Positions 11,301-21,354 of a stretch of DNA of 64,000 bases are shown here, in pieces. A program made the translations under genes and the position numbers. The DNA comes from Acanthamoeba castellanii str. Neff (taxonomy: Eukaryota; Discosea; Longamoebia; Acanthamoebidae): assembly GCF_000313135.1 (NCBI RefSeq), contig NW_004457442.1:829657-893656 (forward strand). Reading direction: 5' to 3'. Below the pieces are notes generated by a model, which saw nothing but the letters and a program-made list of their open reading frames with translations, did no database searches and was not told where the DNA came from. Position 1 is the first letter of the stretch; each line of letters starts with the position of its first letter.

Positions 11301-12845
11301 TTACGATCTCCTCGGCAGCGTCGCCGCCAGAGCCATTGGCCGCCGCGGCTGCCTGTTCGGTCTGACCGTCGACAGTGTGACCGCCCGCAGTCGCTTTCGC
11401 GGCCGCGGCGGCGTCGGGCTGCTGCCGTCGCGTCTCGCACACGCCGCAGAACATCTTGGCCGGGTGGTTGAGGAACGTGCACAGGTGGCAGCTCCACTCC
11501 TGCTGCTGCTTCTCCTTCCGGGCCTGCTCGCGCTCCTTCCACTCCTTCTCCTCGCGCTCGGCCTTGTCGCGCGCCGCCTGCTCCTCGGCCTCGCGCGCCC
11601 TGCGCTCCTCGCTGTCCTCCTCCTCCTCCTCTTCGTCATCTTCCGCCGAACCGAACGCATCCGCCGCGCCCTCAAATAGTTCGCCTGCCCGCGGAGAGAT
11701 GTCAGCCAAGCAACGCACAGCACGACACGACACGACACGCAACATGACACGGCCACGTCAGCATCAACGGCACGCACACACGTCAAGTACAACACACACG
11801 GCACGACACGACGCAACACGGCGCACACCTTCGCCGAAGGGGTCCTGTTCACCGAAGCCGCTTATGTCGGTTTCGGCGTCTTCGGTGTCGCGCTCCTGCA
11901 GCGTGGAGGCCATGCCCGCCAGCCCGCCGAAGCCGTCGTCGTTGTCGCCTTCGCCATCGTCCTCCGCCGCCGCTGCGCCGCCGCCGCCGGAGAGGAGCCA
12001 CTCCACCGCGCGCGCCGTGTCATTGGAGAAGCGGGCCAGGGCGCGCCGCACCTGCGCCTCCTCGAAGCCCATCGACGCCAGGAAGGCCCGCGGGTCGTCA
12101 TCGCCCGCCACCTCCCCAGCAGCGCCGCCAGCTGCAGCGCCCTCCCAGCTCTCCTTCTCTTTCACCACCTCCACCACCTTCTCCTGCCGCCACATTAAGA
12201 AAAATAAAAAACAAGTCAAGTCAGTTGGTTGCGTGCGTGCGTGTGCGGTGCTGTGTGTGCGGTGGCATACGGTGGTGAGCTGGGTGGCCGTTGTGGCGGG
12301 TTCTACGGCTGGCGCGGTCGCGTGTTCGGTCTTGGCCTGGTGGTCCTCGCCGCTTGGCGCGGGCTCTTCGCGCTTGTCGGGGTCTTGCTCGGTTGTGGCG
12401 GCGGCGTCGTCTGACTCGGGCGCTGTGGCGGCCACAGGCGGTGATGGAGCGGTGGTCACCACCTGCAGGTCGTCCAGGGACAGATCGAAGAGCCCAGCGC
12501 GAAGCTCAGGCGTCATGTAGAGCGCCTGGATCAAGCTGTTCAAGTAGCACGTTGCTCCCCTGCCACCACAAAGTATTTATATTAAATTCATTAATAAAAT
12601 GCGGTAAGAGAATATAATTACATTAGAATTGATATTTTAAATCATATTTAAATCTAGTAATACAAATAAAGTAAATAATAAATAAAATAGTGTGTGTACT
12701 GATTGAGGAGGCCGACGAAGCCGTCCGAGGGGCGAGGCTCAGCTGGTCTGCTGAGGGTCCTGCGGCCGCCAGCCCCTCGCCCGCCGCTTGTGCTGAAGGC
12801 TGACAGGCTGTAGTCCTCCTCATCTTCAAACATATCCCCAAACAT
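5392..12845 (-). CDS. USP40: Ubiquitin-specific protease, USP40 type, with inserted UBA and RanBP2 zinc finger
   Basis: Cysteine protease that removes ubiquitin from substrates. Nineteen exons give about 1864 residues: 12845-12700, 12559-12271, 12183-11829, 11684-11281, 11188-11129, 11054-10954, 10770-10540, 10468-10354, 10237-9814, 9701-9378, 9302-8727, 8639-8363, 8267-8173, 8071-7877, 7762-7440, 7366-7208, 7117-6602, 6529-5749, 5615-5392. The start MFGDMFEDEE matches vertebrate USP40. The Cys box GATCYLNSLIQAL spans introns; the Asp/His region reads SVIIH and GFGHYHAYIRDV. Zinc-ribbon pairs CTNC and CENC are present. Between the Cys box and LQRLFARM lie a UBA domain (FLASMGFEEAQVRRAL) and a RanBP2-type finger (WSCHLCTFLNH, CGVCETRR). 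The C-terminal half carries several ubiquitin-like folds and ends KPYYLKDGGD followed by a basic tail, as in USP40. The boundaries at 8173/8071 and 7440/7366 are the least certain. No close paralogue fits better than USP40; USP47 is the next candidate. Confidence 0.9.
10806..10935. repeat. TCGTG pentanucleotide array in a USP40 intron
   Basis: About 130 bp built from TCGTG units, with TTGG-containing variants in the left third, fill the intron between 10954 and 10770. The same GTGTCG/CGACAC vocabulary recurs in many introns of the window. Confidence 0.9.
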
Positions 12846-13340
12846 TCTCGTAAGGAGCCGATCTCTAGTGGCAGGGCCACTGAATCTCTCACGTGCGAAG
12901 ATGTCAGGAGATGGATGCGATGTCCTCCTTGGCTTTAGATATGAAAATGATTTTATTCTCACTTTCGTTTCTGCTTCGGTTTATTCAGCGAAAAACTTAA
13001 AACCATTTCCTGCGCCCATTGGGCAGGACAGGACCCCTGAGCGTTGAAGGGCCGACGTGGCAAAGCTGCCATACTATGCAAGAAGAATGGTAACCCCCCC
13101 CCCCAAACCACCAACCGGTCCAGAAGAAGGCCAAACCTACGCCATTGAAGGCCTTGATGGTGGCAGGTAAGGCGTGTTTTATGGTGGGGTTCAAAATTGG
13201 TGGCGACAGCACAACAGAGCGCTGGGGAAAGGAGAGAGGAGTGGTGATGGCGAGTGCTGACCCATACGGAATTGAGGAAGAGAGTGGAGGAGGAGAAGAG
13301 ACGAGGGAGGATACACGAATCGCTGGTCGTTGGAACACAT
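12846..13340. other. Intergenic region, USP40 promoter side and F-box/WD40 3' UTR
   Basis: These 495 bp lie upstream of USP40 and downstream of the F-box/WD40 stop (TGA at 13343-13341), both minus strand. A run of nine C sits at about 13096-13104. No ORF with a recognisable domain is present. An in-frame upstream ATG (12962) could extend USP40 by 39 residues, but the USP40 family starts at the MFGD motif, so I did not use it. Confidence 0.5.
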
Positions 13341-16070
13341 TCAGGAGAAGTCCCAGACCCGCACCGTAAGGTCCCGCGACCCGCTGCATTGGCCAGACAG
13401 AGCAAACGATCAGCACCACACAAGACACACACGCACGGTGCACACAAGCGTGGCCTGCGCATGCATGACAAGTTACCTGATAATCTTGCTTTCGTCGAAT
13501 TGAATGTGTGCGAGAGGATAGTTGTGACCTGTGCCAGAGACGAGTCAGCCAAGGGAAAGCGAGAGTGAACGAAACGGGCTAGAGTAGTCAAACGCACCGA
13601 GTGTGTGCTGGCAAACGCCCGTTTCTATGTTCCAAATTTTGACTGTTTGATCGAACGAACCCGACACTGGAGAGAGGAGCCATGAACGTGAGCAACAGCA
13701 GCATTCTCCCTCACGCGCGCAGAGAGAGAGAGAGAGAGAGACGTGATACCTATTTTGTAGTCATCGAACTGTAGCGTGAGTACGCGATCGGTGTGGCCCT
13801 TCAGGTTCTTGGTCTGCTCGCCCGTCACCAAGTCCCATATCTGTTTGTTTGACATGAAAGAACCAGATGAGAAAAGCGACGTCTTCTTCGAAGCTGTTGG
13901 CAGTCCCTCGGGCGTACCTTGATTGTGTTGTCCCACGACCCGGACACGAGCTTTCGTTCGTCAAAGCTGAGGCAGCGCACGGAGTTGGTGTGGCCCTTGT
14001 ACGTGTGCAGGCACCGTCGCATCCTCTGGTCCCACAATCGAATCGTCTTGTCTCGCGACCCGGAGGCCACGTATCGCGAATCGAAGGTGATGGATCCGAT
14101 GCCCTTCGTGTGGCCCGTGTAGGTGTGGATGCACTTGCCCGACTTGAGGTCCCACAGCTTGACCAGCCTGTCCTCGGATCCCGACACGCAGTTGAACCCG
14201 CCGTCCCAGTCCAGACACCACACCGACGCCACGTGCTCGGTGAACGTGGCCGCGTTGGCGCCGGTCGTCATGTCCCACACTGTGTGCGTATAGCTGCGCG
14301 TTAGACGCGGGGACGTCTTGCAGTCTTGCCGACGTGATTTTGAGCGAGAGACAGGGTGGGAGAGTACTCTTGACTGTGCGATCGCGCGAGGCCGAGAGCA
14401 GGATGTTGCGGTCGAATTTGAGGGACATCACGCCCCCGGTGTGGCCCACCAGCTCTTGCAACGACCGTCGGGTCTGAAAATCGAGCACGCGCACGCACTT
14501 CTGATCGAACGAGCCCATGGCCTGTGCACAGTGACGTGAACACAAGAAGAGCCTTAGGTCTGTCTTTGGAATGAGGCACGACGTTGCAGAGGTCAGACAC
14601 ACCAGTTTGTCGTCGTCGAATTGAAGACAGCGGACGCGGGTGGATGTGTGGCCTGGGAAGGTCTGCACTTTGTGTCGGCCGTCTCGCCAGTTTGCTTCAA
14701 TGTTGCGCCTGCAGTGCATACACAAGTCATCTTTTAATTTCATTTTTCTTGTCACCTGGAGGGGTGAGCAGCAGGTCTTCTTACCTTCGGATGTAGTTGT
14801 CCTTCCAGTCCCTCTTCTCCCGCTTCCTCCTATCGTAGCTCGCATCATGACTTGTCTCGCCCTCCTCTGAGAGGTAGTCCCCACTGGATGATGCATAGAA
14901 CGTTACGTTAGCTGTTGCGTTTGCGTGTGCGTGTGCGTGCGTGTGCGTGCGTGTGCGTGTGCGTCACCGAATCGCTTGTCGTGGGTACCTCATGCTCAGT
15001 GAACCAGCCGGCTTCGTGCGGCACTTGACGGCTCCCAGTGGAACGGGCGAGGAGAGGGAGAGCGTGTTGCGGTCGGCCTTGATCGCTGCCACAGCAGTGC
15101 CATTGGGCTCGTGTTGACTCGCGGCCTCCGCGGCGGATAGCAGTGGCTTTCCACTGCTGCTGCCGCTACTGCTACTGCTCCCGTTGCTGCTCCCAACACT
15201 GCTGCTCTTGTTCTCACCGGCGCTGGGTACCTGCTCCCCGTTCGATGGGCCATCGGCGCTGGGCGGCACCAGCGGTGCTGCGTTTCGAACAGGATCGATC
15301 GTTAGGGAAGAGTTGGCGCGTGCGCGTGGTGTGCAAGCGTACCGGCAAGGGCGCTTAGGGTGAAGTAGTGATTGACGTGGGGCTGACGTGGTCCCAGCTT
15401 TCTGTCCTTCCAGCGCCTAAAGTACAATCGCTTCCAGAGGCTCTCGTCGCCCGACAGTCGCTTCCACTGCTGATTGACCGAGGCCACCGCCGACAGCTCC
15501 TGAAAACACGACCATCGGACAAGCCCGTTTTGAGTCAACAAGCTGCCCGACCGGCGGCCGGCGTGGTGTGCAACATCGAGGAGAAGAGAAGGAAGAGCTC
15601 TTAACCTGTTCGGTAAGGAATGATAAGATCTTGAGCAGAAGTTCGTCTGGAAGCAGAGAGAAGTAGCCGCTGGTCGTCGACGTCGTTGGCACCTGGTGGG
15701 AGCTCTGCAGAGTGTAAACAAATTAGCCATAAATTGATTAGCCCTAACGCTACGAGATGAAGCGGTGGCAGACGAGGCAGGTGGGTCGTACGAGGAAGGT
15801 GAAGAAGGTGGAGACCTCATCGAGTCTACAGTCGACGTCGCGCGAGAGCTGTGATAGCTGGGCCAGCAGATTTTGAAAATAGCAGTCCATGTTGCGGTGC
15901 TCGAGGAAATGAGCAAGTTCGTCGATGGCCGATTTCAGATGGCCCACCTTCGTCTGCAGCTCCTTGGGGAACACTTCACCGCTGTCCACCTCGAGATGTT
16001 CCATATCACTTGTAGAACTTGATGATGCAACGCCATTTTGTTGCTGCTGGGGCTCTGCCTCCATTTCCAT
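13341..16070 (-). CDS. F-box/WD40 protein (SCF substrate-receptor type)
   Basis: Probable substrate receptor of an SCF ubiquitin ligase: the F-box binds Skp1 and the propeller binds phosphorylated substrates (family knowledge). Twelve exons give 599 residues: 16070-15792, 15704-15606, 15499-15343, 15277-14989, 14883-14785, 14708-14603, 14521-14368, 14279-13918, 13840-13750, 13666-13598, 13528-13477, 13383-13341. The order is a helical N-terminus (about 1-93), an F-box (FSLLPDELLLKILSFL ... WKRLSGDESLWKRLYFRRW, about 105-155), a Ser/Gly linker, a basic helix (YDRRKREKRDWKDNYIRR) as in FBXW proteins, then about seven WD40 units. Clear units are KLWDLKSGKCIHTYTGHTKG, IRLWDQRMRRCLHTYKGHTN, IWDLVTGEQTKNLKGHTDRV and the terminal SGSRDLTVRVWDFS. 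The start is the first ATG after an in-frame stop-rich leader. The family resembles FBXW7/Cdc4 and beta-TrCP, but I cannot choose between them. Confidence 0.9.
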
Positions 16071-16305
16071 CAATCGCGTCGAAGATCTGACGTCGCGTAT
16101 TTTCTACTGCCTGCCGAAGGTAGTACGATAAGCCGTTTCTTGATCTTGATTGATGTCACCCCTTCCTATGGTGCGCAGCTCAAATCGTTGGCGATGTGCC
16201 TGGCCTTCTTGAATCACAATCGCTGCTGGCCAATTTCCCTCTTTTTCTCTCCTTCTCTCCAAAAAGAAAATTAATTTGAAACGAACCAAAACGCGTTCTC
16301 TTTGC

Positions 16306-19271
16306 TCAAGCAGAGGGCTGACTTCGCTCAGCTCCACTACCACCGCCTCCATCACCTTCACCACCTCCTGATGGCCTGCCTTGTGACCGGCCGTGTGGTT
16401 GGTGACTAGACTTGTCCTGCGATGATGACAACGATGATGACGATGGCGACGGCCTCCGCTGGCCCAGCGTGGAATCTGCGCTCTTGCGTAATCGGTCGGG
16501 TGAGGGTCGGTTCGGCCCTCTGCGTTCTTCGCCGTCGCCACGGCCGCTGCCGTTACTCGTCGACGGGTTCTCCCAGCTCTTGTGGAGTGGCTTATTCTTG
16601 TGAAACGACTTCTTCGACTTGTTGTTGTTCTTGGCGTTGTGCTGATGCGGTGGTAGGTGGTGCCGTGGATGCTGCTGGTGATGGGGACGGTGAGGCTGGT
16701 GTTGATGATGGTGAGGTTGATGTTGATGTTGGTGGCGCTGGGGATGGTAGGCGAGGTGGAGTTGTGGGTGTTGGCTGCTCCCCACGCTGCTGGGGTGAAG
16801 AGGGATCGAGCTGCTGGGGCGCTGCGCGGCCGAGCTGGCCTGCTTGGCCAAGTGGGCCTCGAGGCGGGTCTGCAGCGCGGCAAAGTGGTCGCGTGCGAAG
16901 GGACTGGAGAGCAGGGCGATGGTCAGCGGGTTGAGGTGCTCTTGGACCCCGTTGATCGTTATCCGACCCTGGGCATCGGACAGGCCCTTGAGCACATCGC
17001 GCAGCGGCACCCACCTCATCCTTCGCGTTTCTTAATCGCGTCGCGTAGTAACACGGGGGTCAGCCAAGGGTTCAGCGAGTTGCAGAAAAGAGTGCGTTGA
17101 GCGTACTCGGCTGATTGGTCGTCAAGGCCTTGCTTCGAGCTTGTGCTACTTGCGCGTCTGATCGATGTATGTACGGAATCTGGCAATGCGCCCAATAGAC
17201 ATAGAGAGCGTCAAGCGACCGCAAGAGCGCAGCCCAACGACTAAAGCGCGAGCCAACGCACCTCGGGCACGAATAAGACGCACTGCGCCTTGGCGTAGTA
17301 CATCTGAAGAGTGAGCGCATCTGTCAGGGTGGCAAAGAGCGCGTCGGCTGATCGCCTATCGAAAAGCAGAGCAGAAGAACGGAGAAGAAGAAACATAGAT
17401 GGTGAGATCGAACCAATGGTATGTTGACCACAAGATTAAAGAAGAGACCAATGTGGTCGTACGTACTTGTAGAACAACAATGAGGTCTCCTTCATAAACG
17501 CGCTGATGGCCGTGCGCTCCGGCCGCTCATGCGGGTTGTCGGGAGAGCGCTCACCGACAAAATGGCCCCAGCCATAGCGCTGCCCGTCCCACAACGTCTC
17601 TGCGCGGCCCAAGGAGGTTTGGAGGGTTTAGTCGTTGTTTATTCCCCGAGCCTGCGATGGAGGCCGTACCCACGAGCAGCACGACCAGTGTCTTGCCTCT
17701 CTTGTACGAACAGGGCAGCAAGCCGGCGGTGGTGAACTTGTACGGGCACTCGCCCGTGTAGCTGTTGCGGCAGTGGATCCCTGAATCCGAAGAAGAAGCG
17801 CACCCACTCGGTCAATCGCGCGGCACTGTCCAAGAAGGGACCTGTGTGTGTGGTGCACTGTATACATACCGACAGTGGAGACCTTGAGCGATTTGATGGC
17901 CGTGGCCCAGACCAGCGCCTCGCCGTCCAACTCCTCTTTGGCGAGAGCTGCAGGCTTCGGGGCCGCTGGCTTCTTTGGTGGCTTCTCCGCCTCTTCGACC
18001 GCCACCGGTTGATCATCATCCGGTGGCGGGGCATTGAGGTCCAATGAGAAGAATCCGGATGGCCGATGATCATCTACAGGCGCACCACCGGCGCCAGAGA
18101 CCTCTTCTTCTTCTTCTTCGACCGCCACCGGCTGATCGTCTGGTGGCGGGGCGTTGAGGTCTATTGAGAAGAGCCCGGGCCGATCGGCAGGCGCACCACC
18201 GGCGTCGGCGAATGTCGCCCTCTCGCCGCGCTCGTCCTTCGTCGGCCTTGGCGGCGAGGTTTGACCAGCAGCTTTGCGCTTGGTCACGATCGCATACCAT
18301 TCGCCGCTTGGTCCTTGTGTCGGCTCCGATGTCGTTGTGGTCGCGGCGTCGCGCATGGTAACTTCGCCACGCGGATGCCCCTCTTCTTCTTCTTCTCCGG
18401 TCCCTACCATTCCTTCAGGCATCTCAATCACATCGTGCTCGTCCCGCACATCGTCGTCGTCGTTGTTGTTCGTCACGGGTTGGTGGTCGGGCTCCGTGCT
18501 CATCATGCTGTCATCCGTCTCGTTGCTCTTGGGTGACTTCCGCTGCTTCTTCTTTCGTCGGCTGCCGCTCTCCTCACTGCCGTGGGTGATGTCGGCGGCC
18601 TCAGCCAATGGAGCAGGGGCAGGCTTCGTCTCCTTCTTCTCCTTCTTCCGCTTCTTGCGCTCGCTTTCCTGCGTCGGCGTCGTCTTCGTCTTCGTCTTCG
18701 TCTTTGGCTTCAGCTGAGGCTGTTCACCCTCCTCCTCCTTTCGTTTGGTGTAGCTTCGATCGTTCAGCACAACGGCCTCTTCGTTCTGGTGCCCATCTTT
18801 GCTGGCTTCATCTGCAACGTGCTGTAAGATATTTTGAAGTGGATCTTGCAAGTGCAGAGAGGAAAATAGGACAAGACCGCACCAGCGTAGAGGTCCTTCA
18901 TCTTTCGAAGGATGCGAATCCTGGGCCACGTGGCGCAACACATCTCATAAGAATCTCTCACAGATGTGCGTACAAAATGAAGGGTACCTGTGGCCGACTT
19001 TGTCGATGCCCATCTCCTTGAGCAGGTCGTAGGTGAGGCCATCCCAATCGTTGAGGGTGATCTCGTGCTGTGCAAAGACCGATTGATACTGATCTGCCTC
19101 CTCCGCCGAAAGCCCGATCGATCCGAAGAGCATCTTCTCCCAATCTTTGCTCACGTTGCGGAATGGAAGAGGCAGCGCGTGAGGATTCACATGCGCATGG
19201 AAGGGGCTCTGCTGCGTTGATGTCCTGTTGTTGGGTATTGCATCGGCTGCTGCTTCATCCAGCCGTTCCAT
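16306..19271 (-). CDS. SAM-domain protein with charged linker and possible degenerate Nudix-like region
   Basis: Eight exons in phase give 774 residues: 19271-18988, 18920-18883, 18811-17870, 17780-17670, 17599-17467, 17355-17284, 17179-17150, 17020-16306. A sterile alpha motif spans about residues 50-107 (WDGLTYDLLKEMGIDKVGHR joined to IRILRKMKDLYA). Next comes a Lys/Glu/Asp-rich linker with a tandem duplication of a block ending DLNAPPPDDQPVAVEE (18010-18210). A folded region follows: GLLPCSYKRGKTLVVLLVG, then GWGHFVGERSPDNPHERPER and FMKETSLLF. The strand-then-G...E...ET pattern resembles a worn Nudix box, but essential glutamates are not all in place, so catalysis is doubtful. The C-terminus is His/Pro/Ser/Gln-rich. 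The exon 6 donor at 17284 was chosen because it joins frames; 17262 is the alternative. The function is not known. Confidence 0.75.
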
Positions 19272-19369
19272 CTCTCGTTCCAGATTGAGTTGCGTTTTTG
19301 TCCGTTGGCCTGTGGAATATTTGAGTTATGCACGGTCAAAAGACCAGCTCCAATCTCTCACCATTTGAG
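19272..19369. promoter_or_regulatory. Short divergent intergenic region, probable bidirectional promoter
   Basis: Only 98 bp separate the minus-strand SAM gene start (19271) from the preferred plus-strand PRMT5-like start (19370). The distance falls to 56 bp if the upstream ATG at 19328 is used. Both 5' UTRs and the core promoters must overlap in this interval or lie within the opposing gene. No canonical TATA box is obvious. Confidence 0.5.
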
Positions 19370-21196
19370 ATGGAGAGAGATGCTGCAGGTAGTGGATCCA
19401 ATGTCGGAGAAGAATCGATGACCAAGGCACTGATGCAGCAGGCAGCCCAGATGTGCAAGCGGGAGCATGAGGAGGAGATCGAAGAGCTTGGTCTTCTCCC
19501 GCCCTCACACAATATCGACCCCCTCAACCCGCCTCTCACCATGTGCGCTTGCCACCCACTACATTCTTACTCTCTTCCTGGGTTGGTTGTTGAATTCATT
19601 CGCTCCCTCTACGCACTGCAGTGCCGAGTACGAGGCCATGGAGAAGGACCTCTCCAAGTATTTGCTCTACATGGCCGCCCTCTCGGCCGCCGTGGGCTCG
19701 CTGCCCAAGTCCCTTGGCCTGTCTTCGCCGCTCAAGTTCCTCGTGGTCGGCCCAGGTGCCACAGCGCCACCATCTTCATCGCTTCATGCACGGAGCACTC
19801 ACTCAGCGTACGATTGTCATCCGCAGGTCTGGGTCGGCTCATCACGTTCTGCCTCGATGCCGCGACGTCACACGGCCGCAGTGGGGTCGTGCACGTTCTC
19901 GAAGCGAATCCCCGGGCCGTAGGTAAGCCAACCTTGATCTGCATCGCACTGCTTGTTGGGCCTCACCGCCGCTTTGCGATTTGTGGGCTTGCTCACTGCA
20001 GCGCTGTGTGAGGCGCGAAACCTTAAGGTTTCCTGGAGGAACGGTTCGCGGCAGAGGTGGCCGCCGGCCAGGTTGTGCTCCACGAAGCCTTCATCCTGCG
20101 CAACACCACCGAGCCGCAGGATCTGCCGAAATCACTCGCCGGCCACGTGCACTCGTTCAACATCATCGTAGCCGAGGCACGCACGCTCACACACTGCTTT
20201 TGTGGTCGCTGCTTGCTAACCGCACCATGCAGTTGCTTGGTTCGTTTGGAGACAATGAATTTCTCCCTGGTACTTTCGCTCCGAACGCTGCATAATGGAT
20301 GGTGGTTTGCTCGAATCGACTGCTCACGCCCTCCTGCCCAGAGTTGATGTACCGCGCTACACACCTGTTTGCCGCTCGCGGCAAGGAGCAGGCGATCACG
20401 ATTCCCGATCGGTGGAAAACCTACCTGGCGCCGATTTACTGCCCCTCGATCTACGCGCACATTGCGTCCAAGGGGGACAGCAACGACACTCAAAACCAAA
20501 GGCACTCCAGCATGGCCCACGTAACCGGTACCTACCCAATGTGCCGCTATTATATCTTTTGTTTGGAATGCATGTAATGCAGAACTAATGCCCGGTTCAT
20601 TCCAGCCATTCCTGCGGACGCTGTGCTGTTGGGACCCTCGCGGCTGCTCTACTCGGCGTCGTGCGTAGAGCCACCGACCAGCGTCTACGCGGGCGAGATC
20701 CGGTGGAAGGTGGACGTCGAGTCGACGACTGGCCCCGCTCGGGATCGGTCGAGCGACGTCGTGGTTCACGGGTTCGTGGGCCACTTCACGTGCCATCTGT
20801 TCGGCGGCATCAAGCTCGACACCCGGCACGGGTCGGCCGCGCGAAACACCTTCCACTGGGAGTCGATGTTCTTCCCCCTGAGCACGCCGGTGGACCTCGG
20901 CAGCAACCGCAGGGGTGGCAGCTGCCGGACGACGATCGGCGTGCGACTCGAACGACGCAGCGCGGTCAAACAGTCGGCTCTGGCCAGCGGCCCGGCCGAC
21001 CTGCACGCCATTTGGTACGAGTGGCGCCTGCTCTCCGACGACGATGACGACCGGCCCGCGATCGCTGGCAATTCCCTCCCGCACAATCCGGTACCTAAAT
21101 CTTCTGCCAGGCCTTGTGCTCAACTTTTGTTCTGACTCCTTTTCGCTGTGGCCCGGTGGCCCACAGGATGGCCGATTCCAATCCCTCTATCTGTGA
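19370..21196 (+). CDS. PRMT5: PRMT5-like protein arginine methyltransferase core (no TIM barrel)
   Basis: Type II arginine methyltransferases of the PRMT5 family transfer methyl groups from S-adenosylmethionine to arginine. Eight exons give 429 residues: 19370-19542, 19622-19755, 19827-19922, 20028-20176, 20233-20269, 20342-20527, 20606-21090, 21167-21196. After a short helical leader come AEYEAMEKDLSKY (matching the region just before the PRMT5 methyltransferase fold), motif I VGPGLGRLI, LEANPRAV, the double-Glu loop IIVAELLGSFGDNE, then TYLAPIYC and the beta-barrel. The protein ends with YEWRLLS and NSLPHNPDGRF, as PRMT5 does. PRMT5 is normally about 640 residues with an N-terminal TIM barrel that binds MEP50; that domain is absent and there is no room for it before the divergent neighbour. 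An ATG at 19328 would add 14 residues. Intron 4 uses a GC donor. It could be a functional short paralogue or a degenerating one. Confidence 0.85.
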
Positions 21197-21354
21197 AGGT
21201 AACCCACCAAGTTATTTATTTATGCACAAATAATAAAAAAAGGACAACAAAGGCCAGAAGTCTCGGCGCTGGAACTTTCGGGCGCTTCGGTTAGTCGACA
21301 ATTCGTCACTCTCGCCGCGTCAAAACGCTGCTTTCCCCATTTGCCCCACGCCCC

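Noticed and set aside
20260..20345. Apparent frameshifts breaking the PRMT5-like gene
   Set aside because: An intron at 20270-20341 joins DNEFLP to ELMYRAT in phase, so no frameshift is needed and the gene is not called a pseudogene.
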